Of a DNA stretch of 64,000 bases, positions 1 through 8,160 are shown piece after piece (position 1 is the stretch's first letter; the number at the start of each line of letters is the position of its first letter). Below the pieces are notes generated by a model that did no database searches, was not told where the DNA came from, and saw only the letters and a list, made by a program, of their open reading frames with translations. The stretch comes from CAVXNP01 sp963763305. GTDB taxonomy: Bacteria; Pseudomonadota; Gammaproteobacteria; Xanthomonadales; Rhodanobacteraceae. Location: assembly GCA_963763305.1 (NCBI GenBank), contig CAVXNP010000001.1:496001-560000 (forward strand), in the 5' to 3' direction. The translations under genes were made by a program, and so were the position numbers.

Positions 1-1
1 C

Positions 2-670
2 TTGTTCCTGCCTACCGAGGGGGGACATCCGAGCTTTGCCACGCTGCCCGACGCCAGCGCGGCCGAACGCCTGTTCGCCGAGGAATTCGCCGACCTGCTG
101 CCACTGCTGCCGCAGTTCGCCCAGGACTACGACCAGCACCCGGTGGGCGGCCTTGCCACGCTGTACCTGGACCAGTGGCACCTGGACGGGCGCGCGCTGC
201 TGATCGGCGATGCAGCCCACGCCATCGTGCCGTTCCACGGCCAGGGCATGAACTGCGGCTTCGAGGACACCGTGGTGCTGGCCGCGCTGCTGGCCGAGTG
301 CGGCGACGACACCGCCGATGCCTTCGCCGAGTTCCAGCGCGTGCGCAAGCCCGATGCCGATGCCATCGCACTGATGGCGCTGGAAAACTATGTGGAGATG
401 CGCGACTCGGTCGCCGATCCGCACTATCTGGCCAAGCGTGAACTGGGCGCGCAACTGGCGCGGCTGGCGCCGCATCATTTCATGGCGCGCTACCGGATGG
501 TCAGCTTCACCCACCTGCCCTACGCCTACGCGCTGGAGCGCGGCCGCGCACAGGACACGCTGCTGGAGCAATTGATGCAGGCGGCGCAGGGCGCGCCGGT
601 GGATCTGGAGGCGGCCGCCACGACACTGCGTGCCACCCTGCCGCCGCTGCCGCCGCTGCGTCATGGATGA
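2..670 (+). CDS. kmo: Kynurenine 3-monooxygenase, C-terminal part
   Basis: FAD-dependent, NADPH-using hydroxylase that turns L-kynurenine into 3-hydroxykynurenine in tryptophan breakdown. Only the last 222 residues are inside the window; the start lies off the left edge. The motif LIGDAAHAIVPFHGQGMN (from about residue 66 of the fragment) is the FAD-binding GD motif of group A flavin monooxygenases, and PFHGQGMNCGFED is the form typical of kynurenine hydroxylases. The C-terminal stretch after it is the usual KMO helical region. The stop TGA overlaps the start of the next gene by a few bases, so the two are probably co-transcribed. Family assignment is firm; the missing N-terminus (first Rossmann motif) cannot be checked. 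Confidence 0.9.
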   Translation: MFLPTEGGHPSFATLPDASAAERLFAEEFADLLPLLPQFAQDYDQHPVGGLATLYLDQWHLDGRALLIGDAAHAIVPFHGQGMNCGFEDTVVLAALLAECGDDTADAFAEFQRVRKPDADAIALMALENYVEMRDSVADPHYLAKRELGAQLARLAPHHFMARYRMVSFTHLPYAYALERGRAQDTLLEQLMQAAQGAPVDLEAAATTLRATLPPLPPLRHG

Positions 671-1072
671 GGGCCTGCTCGACGCGTATCGCCGCAGCGC
701 CTACCGTGTGCGCCTGCCGCGCGGCGGCGCAGCCGTGATCCGGGTCGATCAGCCACTGCCGGCGCCCCTGCACGCCTGGGCCGGCGAGCGCGAGTGGGGC
801 TTTCTTACCGCCTGGAACCCGCGCTCCGATCCGCGACCACCACCGGCCAACCGCGCCGCGCAACGGCGGCTGTATGCCGAGCTCCAAGCCGACCCCGCCC
901 TGGATATACATATGGCAGTGGGCGTGGGCACCGACGGCTGGCGCGAACCCAGCTTCTGGATCGTCGGCATCGATGCGCGCAGCGCCTGCGCCAGCTCGGC
1001 GCCCGCTACCACCAACTGGGCTGGCTGCACGGTCGTGGCCGGGGTCCGGCGCGGCTGTGCCTGCGCGACTGA
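663..1072 (+). CDS. DUF3293 family protein, frame broken near 985
   Basis: Small conserved protein of unknown function, DUF3293-like. It starts at ATG 663, overlapping the kmo stop, and reads MDEGLLDAYRRSAYRVRLP, then a WGFLTAWNPRS segment typical of the family. At about position 985 the frame must change: the first frame runs on as unrelated sequence into ccmA, whereas the other frame gives LRQLGARYHQLGWLHGRG and ends at TGA 1070-1072, the expected family C-terminus. Removing one CG dinucleotide from a GCGCGC run, or adding one base, restores a product of 135-136 residues. Either a sequencing error or a real disruption is possible; the many similar breaks in this window favour error. Confidence 0.65.
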
Positions 1073-1133
1073 ACCGGCCGGCGGCGTTGCGCCGCATGGA
1101 CAACCCGGGCCGGCATTGCGGACAATCGCCCGG

Positions 1134-1769
1134 ATGACTGCCCTTTCCGCCGCTGTCCCGCTGCTCCAGGCGCGGGCCCTGTCCTTTTTCCGCGCGGACG
1201 AGCCGGTGTTCGGCCCGCTCGACTTTGCGCTGGGCCGCGGCGAGCTGGCGCTGGTCGAGGGCGACAATGGCAGCGGCAAGACCACGCTGTTGCGGCAGCT
1301 GGCCGGCCTGCTGCATGTCGAGCAGGGTGAATTGCACTGGTGCGGCGCTCCCTGGCAGCGCGACGCCTGTGCTGGCGAGGTGGTGCTGCTTGGCCATCAG
1401 CTGGGCTTGAAGCTGGACCTGAGCGCACGCGAAAACCTGCGCGTGGCGGTGGGCCTGCATGGCCAGCGCGACGGCGTGGATACCGACGCGGTGCTGGCCC
1501 AGGTCGGCCTGAACGGGTACGAGGACGAACCGGTGCGCCGCCTCTCCGCCGGCCAGAAGAAGCGTGTGGCGCTGGCCCGGCTGATTTTGCTGCCGGCGAC
1601 GTTGTGGCTGCTGGACGAACCCTACGCCAACCTGGACCGTACCGGCATTGCGCTGGTCAACCGCTTGCTGGAACAGCACCTGGCGCGTGGCGGTGCCGCG
1701 CTGGTGACCAGCCACGGTGCGGTGGCCTTCCATGGCGGCGAACCCCGCAGGATCCGGATGCATGGATAA
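1134..1769 (+). CDS. ccmA: Heme exporter ATP-binding protein CcmA
   Basis: ATPase subunit of the CcmABCD complex, which releases heme-loaded CcmE for cytochrome c assembly. Predicted 211 residues, normal for CcmA. Walker A is GDNGSGKTTLLRQLAGL, the ABC signature is LSAGQKKRVALARL, and Walker B is LWLLDEPYANLD. The reading frame is open far upstream, but ATG 1134 gives the family's usual N-terminus with the ABC domain starting soon after. It is the first gene of a complete ccm cluster; 99 bp separate it from ccmB. Cytoplasmic, docked on the CcmB/CcmC membrane parts. Confidence 0.93.
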   Translation: MTALSAAVPLLQARALSFFRADEPVFGPLDFALGRGELALVEGDNGSGKTTLLRQLAGLLHVEQGELHWCGAPWQRDACAGEVVLLGHQLGLKLDLSARENLRVAVGLHGQRDGVDTDAVLAQVGLNGYEDEPVRRLSAGQKKRVALARLILLPATLWLLDEPYANLDRTGIALVNRLLEQHLARGGAALVTSHGAVAFHGGEPRRIRMHG

Positions 1770-1868
1770 GCTCCTTGCAGGCACGACCAGCCGCGGCAGG
1801 CCGGAGGCAGCGGGCGACCATGCCTGCGCGGGCAAACCGGCGACAAGGCGGACCTGCCGGAGGACGGC

Positions 1869-2555
1869 GTGAACCGGGCTCCACTGGGCCGTGCCTGCGC
1901 CGCCATGCTGCGGCGCGACCTGACCCTGGCCTGGCGCCGCCGCGGCGACATCGCCATGCCGGTGCTGTACGCGCTGATCGTGACCACGCTTTTTCCGTTC
2001 GCGCTGGGGCCGGAGGACACCCTGCTGCAGCGCATCGCCGGCGGCGTGGTGCTGGTCACCGTGCTGCTGGCGATGCTGCTGGCGCTGGATGCGATGTTCC
2101 GCAGCGACATCGAGGACGGCTCGCTGGAACAGCTGGTGCTGGCGCCGCAGCCACTGGCGCTGATGCTGGGCATGAAGATCCTGGCGCACTGGCTGACCAC
2201 CGCGCTGCCGCTGATCGTCGCCGCGCCACTGCTGGCGGGCATGTTGCACCTGCCCACGGCGGTGATTCCGGTACTGCTGCTGGCGCTGCTTCTGGCCACG
2301 CCGATGCTGAGCCTGTTCGGCGCGGTACTGATCGCGCTGACGGCCGGCACCCGGCGCTCTGGTATGCTGCTGGCCTTGATGTTGCTGCCTTTGTGCGTAC
2401 CGGTGGTGATCTTCGCCGCCGGTGCCGTGGCGGCCGCGCAACAGGGGCTGCCGTGGATCGCCCCGATCGCCTGGCTGGGCGCCGCCTTGGTGCTGGCCGT
2501 GGTGCTGGCGCCGCTGGCTTGCGCCACCGCCCTTCGAATTGCCCTGGATGCCTGA
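1869..2555 (+). CDS. ccmB: Heme exporter membrane protein CcmB
   Basis: Inner-membrane permease-like subunit of the CcmABCD complex, 228 residues with about six hydrophobic segments (for example TLFPFALG and VTVLLAMLLALDAMF). The start chosen is GTG 1869, preceded by a GGAGGA Shine-Dalgarno at about 1857-1862. The N-terminal stretch RRDLTLAWRRRGDIAMPVLY is the conserved CcmB entry into the first membrane helix. Its TGA stop overlaps the ATG of ccmC (ATGA), so the two are translationally coupled. Confidence 0.93.
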   Translation: MNRAPLGRACAAMLRRDLTLAWRRRGDIAMPVLYALIVTTLFPFALGPEDTLLQRIAGGVVLVTVLLAMLLALDAMFRSDIEDGSLEQLVLAPQPLALMLGMKILAHWLTTALPLIVAAPLLAGMLHLPTAVIPVLLLALLLATPMLSLFGAVLIALTAGTRRSGMLLALMLLPLCVPVVIFAAGAVAAAQQGLPWIAPIAWLGAALVLAVVLAPLACATALRIALDA

Positions 2556-3313
2556 TGGCTAACTGGATCCCGCTCTGGTTGCACAAGCTCGGCTCGCCGC
2601 CGCTGTTCTACCGCTTCGCCGGCGTCCTGCGCCCGTGGATGCTGGGCCTGGCGCTGCTGCTGGGTGCGGTGGCGCTGTACGGTGGGCTGGTGCTGGCGCC
2701 GGCCGACTACCAGCAGGGTGACGCCTACCGGATCATCTTCATCCACGTGCCCAGCGCCTGGATGGGCCTGTTCATCTATGGCGTGATGGCGGTGGCCTCG
2801 TTCATTGCGCTGGTCTGGCGGATCAAGCTGGCCGAGGTAGTGGCGATGGAGTCGGCGCCGATCGGCGCGGCGTTCACCTTCATCACCCTGGTCACCGGCT
2901 CGCTGTGGGGCAAGCCGATGTGGGGCACCTGGTGGACCTGGGACGCGCGGCTGACCTCCGAGCTGGTGCTGCTGTTCCTGTACCTGGGCGTGATCGGCCT
3001 GTACCACGCGTTCGAGGATCGCCGCCAGGGCGCCCGTGCAGCGGCCTTCCTGGCCATCATCGGCATCGTCAACGTGCCGATCGTGCACTTTTCGGTGAAC
3101 TGGTGGAACACCCTGCACCAGGGGTCCACGGTCCGCATCCTGGGCCCGTCCAAGATCGCCGCCGGCATGCTGTGGCCGCTGCTGACCATGATGGTGGCGA
3201 CCAAGTTCTACTACCTGGCCAGCCTGTTCGGCCGCGTGCGCGCCGACCTGCTGGCGCTGGAAAGCGGCAAGGACTGGGTGCGCAAGATCGCCGAGCAGGA
3301 GCGCAGCCGATGA
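2555..3313 (+). CDS. ccmC: Heme-handling protein CcmC
   Basis: Inner-membrane protein that holds heme and loads it onto CcmE. Predicted 252 residues with six membrane helices. The tryptophan-rich periplasmic motif is visible as WGTWWTWDARLTSELVLLF (about residues 127-146), and the two conserved heme-ligand histidines fit IIFIHVPSAW and VHFSVNWWNTLHQGS. It starts at ATG 2555 in an ATGA overlap with ccmB and ends overlapping the ATG of ccmD in the same way. Confidence 0.95.
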   Translation: MANWIPLWLHKLGSPPLFYRFAGVLRPWMLGLALLLGAVALYGGLVLAPADYQQGDAYRIIFIHVPSAWMGLFIYGVMAVASFIALVWRIKLAEVVAMESAPIGAAFTFITLVTGSLWGKPMWGTWWTWDARLTSELVLLFLYLGVIGLYHAFEDRRQGARAAAFLAIIGIVNVPIVHFSVNWWNTLHQGSTVRILGPSKIAAGMLWPLLTMMVATKFYYLASLFGRVRADLLALESGKDWVRKIAEQERSR

Positions 3314-3513
3314 GCGTCGCCTCGCTGACCTCGTTCCTGGCCATGGGCGGCTATGCCGCCTATGTATGGCCGTCCTACGCCGTATTCTTCGTGGTGCTCA
3401 TCGCCGACTTCCTGGCGCCGCACTGGCGCCGTCGGCGCAACCTGCGCGAACTAAATGCCCGCCTGGCGCGTCAAAGTGCGCGCCAGCAACGCACCACGCC
3501 GCCCACGGCATAA
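3310..3513 (+). CDS. ccmD: Heme exporter protein CcmD
   Basis: Small single-span membrane protein (67 residues) that stabilises the CcmC-CcmE heme complex and aids release of holo-CcmE. It has one hydrophobic helix, YAVFFVVLIADFLAP, preceded by the conserved GGYAAYVWPSY, and then a basic cytoplasmic tail (HWRRRRNLRELNARLARQ). It starts at ATG 3310, overlapping the ccmC stop. Gene order and the YVWPSY motif make this a sure call despite the small size. Confidence 0.92.
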   Translation: MSVASLTSFLAMGGYAAYVWPSYAVFFVVLIADFLAPHWRRRRNLRELNARLARQSARQQRTTPPTA

Positions 3514-3532
3514 GCGTCCCACTCGAGTCCCC

Positions 3533-4004
3533 ATGAACCCCACCCGCAAACGCCGCCTCATCATCGTGTTCTCGATCCTCGCCGCCGCCGTGGTGGCGGT
3601 CGGCCTGACCGTGTTCGCGCTGCAGAACAACATGAACTACCTGCTGACCCCCAGCCAGGTGCGCGCCGGCCAGGCCGACGGCTACACCACCTTCCGCCTT
3701 GGCGGCATGGTCAAGGCCGGCTCGATCCAGCGCTCCAGCGATTCGCTGAAGGTCGGTTTCACCGTGATCGACGCCGACGGCGCCATGCCGGTGCAGTACA
3801 CCGGCATCCTGCCGGACCTGTTTCGCGACAACCAGTCGGTGATCGCCACCGGCCACATGGACCACGGCCGTTTCATCGCCACCGAAGTGCTGGCCAAGCA
3901 CGACGAGACCTACATGCCGCAAGGAACTCAAGGACGCGATGGCCAAGGCGCATGGTGGCAAAGCCGGTAGCGGCAAGCCGGGAACGGGGGACATGGCGCA
4001 ATGA
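3533..4004 (+). CDS. ccmE: Periplasmic heme chaperone CcmE, frame broken near 3919
   Basis: Membrane-anchored periplasmic chaperone that binds heme covalently and hands it to CcmF/H. It starts at ATG 3533 (MNPTRKRRLIIVFSILAAA, signal anchor) and continues through the beta-barrel domain to LAKHDETYMP, the heme-binding H-x-x-x-Y motif. Right after TYMP one extra base (about 3919) shifts the frame; removing it gives KELKDAMAKAHGG and a Gly/Lys-rich tail ending at TGA 4002-4004, 156 residues. Uncorrected, the frame ends at 3970 with an unrelated tail. The heme site itself is intact. Sequencing error is the likely cause. Confidence 0.88.
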
Positions 4005-4137
4005 CTTTCGTCGTTCATTCCCGTTTGCTGTCGGCCTGTAGTCCGGTCGGCCTGCCCGCCGCCTGGACTGCTCTGCCCCGCTCCCCATTTCCCGCAACCT
4101 TCAGGAAGTCCCCTTGCGGGATTTCCCGGCTACAGCC

Positions 4138-6111
4138 ATGACCCCCGAACTCGGCCAACTCGCACTCATCCTCGCCTTCCTGCTGGCGCTGGCCCAGGGC
4201 GTGCTGCCGATCGTTGGCGCGTGGCGCGGCAACCGTGCGTTGATGGCGGTGGCGCGGCCGGCCGCGGCCGGTCAGGCGGTGTTCGTGGCGCTGGCGTTCG
4301 GGCTGCTGGTGTGGGCGTTCCTGAGCTTCGACTTCTCGGTGCAGTACGTCGCGGACAACTCCAACACCGCACTGCCGTGGTACTACCGCATTGCCGCGGT
4401 GTGGGGCGCGCACGAGGGCTCGCTGCTGTTGTGGATCCTGATCCTCAACCTGTGGACGGTCGCACTGGCGACGTTCAGCCGGCAACTGCCCGAGGTCTTC
4501 GCCGCCCGCGTGATGGGGGTGCTGGGGCTGGTGGCGGTAGGCTTCCTGGCCTTCATCCTGTTCACCTCCGACCCGTTCGGGCGACTGCTGCCGATGCCGG
4601 TGGACGGCGCCGACCTGAACCCGGTGTTGCAGGACCCGGGCATGACCTTCCATCCGCCGGTGCTGTACATGGGCTACGTCGGCTTCTCGGTGGCCTTCGC
4701 CTTCTCCATCGCCTCGCTGCTGGGCGGCGGCATGGAGCAGGCCTGGGTGCGCTGGGCGCGGCCCTGGACCAACGCGGCCTGGGGTTTCCTCTCCTGCGGC
4801 ATCGTGGCCGGCAGCTGGTGGGCCTACGCCGAACTGGGCTGGGGTGGCTGGTGGTTCTGGGATCCGGTGGAAAATGCCAGCTTCATGCCGTGGCTGGTCG
4901 GGGTGGCGCTGATCCACGCCCAGGCGGTGACCGAGAAGCGCGGCAGCCTGCGCGCCTGGACCATCCTGCTGTCGATCTTCGCCTTTTCGCTGAGCCTGCT
5001 GGGTACCTTCCTGGTGCGCTCGGGCGTGCTGACCTCGGTCCACGCATTTGCGTCGGACCCGCGCCGCGGCCTGTTCATCCTGTGCTTCCTGGCGGTGGTG
5101 GTCGGCGGCTCGCTGCTGCTGTACGCGCTGCGCGCGCCCAAGGTGGCCGGCGGCAAGCCGTTCTCGGTGGTCTCGCGTGATACCGCCATCCTGATCAGCA
5201 ACCTGATGTTCACCGTGGCCGCGGCCATGGTGCTGCTGGGCACACTGTTCCCGTTGATCGGCGACGCGCTGAACCTGGGCAAGATCTCGGTCGGGCCGCC
5301 CTACTTCGGTTTCCTGTTTCCGCTGCTGATGGCGCCGGTGGTGCTGCTGCTGCCGTTCGGGCCGTTCCTGCGCTGGGGTCGCAGCGAGGGCGCTCCGCTG
5401 AAGAGCCTGCTGCTGCGGGTGGGCATCGCGGCGCTCGCCTGCGCGCTGGTGGCGTGGCTGTTCGTCGACGGCGCGCCGAGGGCGATCATGGGCGTGGCCG
5501 CCGCGGTGTGGATCGGCGTGGGCGTGCTGCTGTACGCCTACAAGCGCTGGCGCGAAGCGCCGCGCGGGCGCCGCTACCCGGCCGAGATGGCCGGCATGCT
5601 GCTGGCCCATGCCGGCGTGGCGGTGTTCCTGATCGGCGTGCTGCTGTCCGAGTCGCTCAGCGTGACCCGCGACGTGCGGATGGCGCCCGGCCAGGTGCAG
5701 ACCATCGGCAGCTATCGCTTCCGCTTCGACGGCGTGCAGGCCACGCAGGGACCCAACTGGCACGCCGAGCAGGGTACGGTGACGGTGCTGCGGGACGGCC
5801 GCGCGCTGGCAGTGATGCATCCACAGAAACGCACCTACCCGCGCGGCCAGGTGCAGACCGAGTCGGCGATCGACCCCGGCATCACCCGCGACCTGTACGT
5901 GGCCCTGGGCGAGCCGATGGACCCGGCCAACCTGGAAGGCGCCTGGGCCCTGCGCCTGTACTACAAGCCGTTCATCCGCTGGATCTGGGGCGGTGGCCTG
6001 CTGATGATGCTGGGCGGTTTCGTTGCCGCGGCGGACAAGCGCTTCCGGATCAAGCGCGCCGCTACGGTCGCGGCCACGACGGCGGCACGCGAACAGGAGG
6101 CTCGTGCATGA
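4138..6111 (+). CDS. ccmF: Cytochrome c heme lyase subunit CcmF
   Basis: Large polytopic inner-membrane protein of the heme lyase CcmFH that joins heme to apocytochrome c. The start at ATG 4138 (MTPELGQLALILAF) gives about 657 residues, normal length. The tryptophan-rich heme-handling motif is WGGWWFWDPVENASFMPW (about residues 238-255); conserved WGAHEGSLLLW and the HPPVLYMGYVG segment are also present. The stop TGA overlaps the ATG of ccmG. A start at 4114 is also open but adds a poor MRDFPATA leader. The 133 bp between ccmE and ccmF hold no gene. Confidence 0.95.
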   Translation: MTPELGQLALILAFLLALAQGVLPIVGAWRGNRALMAVARPAAAGQAVFVALAFGLLVWAFLSFDFSVQYVADNSNTALPWYYRIAAVWGAHEGSLLLWILILNLWTVALATFSRQLPEVFAARVMGVLGLVAVGFLAFILFTSDPFGRLLPMPVDGADLNPVLQDPGMTFHPPVLYMGYVGFSVAFAFSIASLLGGGMEQAWVRWARPWTNAAWGFLSCGIVAGSWWAYAELGWGGWWFWDPVENASFMPWLVGVALIHAQAVTEKRGSLRAWTILLSIFAFSLSLLGTFLVRSGVLTSVHAFASDPRRGLFILCFLAVVVGGSLLLYALRAPKVAGGKPFSVVSRDTAILISNLMFTVAAAMVLLGTLFPLIGDALNLGKISVGPPYFGFLFPLLMAPVVLLLPFGPFLRWGRSEGAPLKSLLLRVGIAALACALVAWLFVDGAPRAIMGVAAAVWIGVGVLLYAYKRWREAPRGRRYPAEMAGMLLAHAGVAVFLIGVLLSESLSVTRDVRMAPGQVQTIGSYRFRFDGVQATQGPNWHAEQGTVTVLRDGRALAVMHPQKRTYPRGQVQTESAIDPGITRDLYVALGEPMDPANLEGAWALRLYYKPFIRWIWGGGLLMMLGGFVAAADKRFRIKRAATVAATTAAREQEARA

Positions 6112-6650
6112 GCCGGCTGCTGCCGCTGTTCGGCTTCGTGCTGCTGGTCGGGCTGTTCGGCTTCGGCATCTGGTGGAACAGCAACCATGACCCGCGCGAG
6201 GTGCCCTCGCCGCTGATCGACAAGCCGGCGCCCGCCTTCGTGCTGCCCAGGCTGGAGGATCCGTCGCAGACGGTCAGCAAGGCCTCGCTGCTGGGCCAGC
6301 CCTACCTGGTCAATGTGTTCGCCAGCTGGTGCATCGCCTGCGGCCAGGAGCATCCGGTGCTGATGGCCCAGGGCCGCACGCTGGGCATCCCGCTGATCGG
6401 CTACGACTACAAGGATGCGCCCGAGGATGCCAAGGCCTGGTTGTCCGAGCACGGCAACCCCTACGACATGGTGATCGCCGATCGCGAAGGCCGCACCGCG
6501 ATCGACTTCGGCGTCTACGGCGCACCCGAAAGCTTCCTGATCGACGGCAAAGGCGTGATCCGCTACAAGCACATCGGCCCGTTCACGCCGCAGGTGATCG
6601 AACGCGAACTCAAGCCGGCCATTGCACGGCTGAAGGCGGAGGCGCCCTGA
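6108..6650 (+). CDS. ccmG: Thiol:disulfide interchange protein CcmG/DsbE
   Basis: Membrane-anchored periplasmic thioredoxin-fold reductase that keeps apocytochrome c cysteines reduced for heme attachment. 180 residues: N-terminal anchor LLPLFGFVLLVGLFGFGIWW, then a thioredoxin domain with active site FASWCIACGQEHP (WCxxC) and the cis-proline segment YGAPESFLID. It starts at ATG 6108, overlapping the ccmF stop (ATGA), and its own stop overlaps the ccmH start. All active-site residues are present. Confidence 0.94.
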   Translation: MSRLLPLFGFVLLVGLFGFGIWWNSNHDPREVPSPLIDKPAPAFVLPRLEDPSQTVSKASLLGQPYLVNVFASWCIACGQEHPVLMAQGRTLGIPLIGYDYKDAPEDAKAWLSEHGNPYDMVIADREGRTAIDFGVYGAPESFLIDGKGVIRYKHIGPFTPQVIERELKPAIARLKAEAP

Positions 6651-7120
6651 TGCGTACCCTGCTTCGCGCCCTGCTGCTGGCGGTCGTGCTGTGGTCCGGT
6701 GTGGCCGGCGCGCAGGCGATCGATCCGCTGCCGTTCAAGAACCACGCCGAGGAAGTACGCTTCCAGAATTTGACCCGGCAGCTGCGCTGCCTGGTCTGCC
6801 AGAACGAGAACCTGGCCGACTCCAACGCCGACCTGGCCCGCGACCTGCGCCACGAGGTGTTCGACCTGATGCGCCAGGGCAAGAGCGACGCCCAGATCAA
6901 GGATTACCTGGTTGCGCGCTATTCCGATTTCGTGCTGTACGACCCGCCGGTGCAGGGCAATACGCTGCTGCTGTGGTTCGGCCCGCTACTGATCCTGCTG
7001 GCCGGCGCCGGCGTGGTGGTGCTGACCGTGCGCCGGCGCAGTCGCGCCGCTGCGACAGGCAAGGCCACCGGCACCGTGCCGACCGGCGACGCCACGATCG
7101 ACCAGGGGGATGATTGGTGA
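6650..7120 (+). CDS. ccmH: Cytochrome c maturation protein CcmH
   Basis: Periplasm-facing thiol oxidoreductase that reduces apocytochrome c CXXCH and works with CcmF and CcmG. 156 residues: signal sequence LLRALLLAVVLWSGVAGAQA, redox motif LRCLVCQNENLADSNA (RCxxC), then one C-terminal membrane helix (LLLWFGPLLILLAGAGVVVL). This is the short CcmH; the TPR part is encoded separately by the following ccmI, as in Pseudomonas and xanthomonads. It starts at ATG 6650 within the ccmG stop. Confidence 0.94.
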   Translation: MRTLLRALLLAVVLWSGVAGAQAIDPLPFKNHAEEVRFQNLTRQLRCLVCQNENLADSNADLARDLRHEVFDLMRQGKSDAQIKDYLVARYSDFVLYDPPVQGNTLLLWFGPLLILLAGAGVVVLTVRRRSRAAATGKATGTVPTGDATIDQGDDW

Positions 7121-8160
7121 AGCCGGCTTTCTACGTGATCGCCGCGACGATGGTCGTCGTGGCGCTGGGGTTGTTGTTGCTGCCGCTGCTGCGACGCGGA
7201 CGGGAGACCGGCCGGTCGCGCGGAATCTTCGCGCTGGCCCTGTCCATCGCCCTGCTGCTGCCGCTGGCGGCCGGCGGTCTGTACCTGTGGATCGGCACGC
7301 CGGTGGCACTCAACGGCGTCCCCAAGGCCGCCCCGCCGATGGACGTGAACCAGGCGTTGGCGCAATTGCGCGCACACCTGGAGCAGCAGCCGGACGATCT
7401 GCAGGGTTGGCTGCTGCTGGCGCAGACCGACGCCTCGCTGGCGCGACCGCAGCAGGCCCGCGATGCCTACGACCAGGTCCTGCGCATCGACCCCAACAAC
7501 ACCGCCGCCATGGTCGGCTGGGCCGAGGCCGACTCGCTGCTGGCCACGGACCACCGCATCGCCGGGCGCGCCCTGAAGCTGCTCGAACGCGCCGCCCTGC
7601 TGCAACCGGACAACCAGCGCGGCCTGTGGCTGCTGGGTATCGCGCAGTTCCAGCACGACCAGTTCGGCTACGCCGCGGCCACCTGGCGTCGTCTGCTGCC
7701 GCTGTTGCAGCCCGGGTCGAAGGTGGCCCAGGCGGTCGCCGAGCAGATCGCCGCGGCCGACGCCCGCGCCGGCGGTTCGGCACCGACGGGCGATACCGGC
7801 CCCAGCGCATCGGGTCCGCGGTTGCAGGTAAAGGTGTCGCTGGCACCGTCGCTGAAGGACAAGCTGCGCCCGGGCGATACGCTGTTCGTCTACGCCCGTG
7901 CGCCGAGCGGCCCGCCGATGCCGCTGGCGGTGGCCCGCCTGGACGCCAGCCAGCTGCCGACCACGGTCACCCTGACCGATGCAATGGCGATGACGCCGAG
8001 CCGAAAGCTTTCCTCGGTGCCACAGGTGGTGGTCGGGGCCCGGATCAGCCACAGCGGCCAGGCCACTGCCCACAGCGGCGACCTGGAAGGCAGCGCCGGC
8101 ACCGTGCGGGTCGATCGCCGTCAGCCGGTCACGCTGCGGATCGAGTCGGAACACCCATGA
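7117..8160 (+). CDS. ccmI: Cytochrome c maturation TPR protein CcmI
   Basis: Apocytochrome c chaperone subunit of the heme lyase complex. About 347 residues: two N-terminal membrane helices, a TPR region (DDLQGWLLLAQTDASLARPQ, then YDQVLRIDPNNTAAMVGW), and a C-terminal beta domain with RPGDTLFVYARAPSGPPMPLA as in CcmI/CycH proteins. The start is set at GTG 7117, overlapping the ccmH stop; TTG 7114 directly before it is possible. Last gene of the ccm set; its stop overlaps the metX ATG, so metX probably shares the transcript. Confidence 0.92.
   Translation: MKPAFYVIAATMVVVALGLLLLPLLRRGRETGRSRGIFALALSIALLLPLAAGGLYLWIGTPVALNGVPKAAPPMDVNQALAQLRAHLEQQPDDLQGWLLLAQTDASLARPQQARDAYDQVLRIDPNNTAAMVGWAEADSLLATDHRIAGRALKLLERAALLQPDNQRGLWLLGIAQFQHDQFGYAAATWRRLLPLLQPGSKVAQAVAEQIAAADARAGGSAPTGDTGPSASGPRLQVKVSLAPSLKDKLRPGDTLFVYARAPSGPPMPLAVARLDASQLPTTVTLTDAMAMTPSRKLSSVPQVVVGARISHSGQATAHSGDLEGSAGTVRVDRRQPVTLRIESEHP

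Noticed and set aside
507..3118. Long minus-strand frames across the ccm genes
   Set aside because: Shadows of kmo, ccmA, ccmB and ccmC; low-complexity composition and no recognisable domains.
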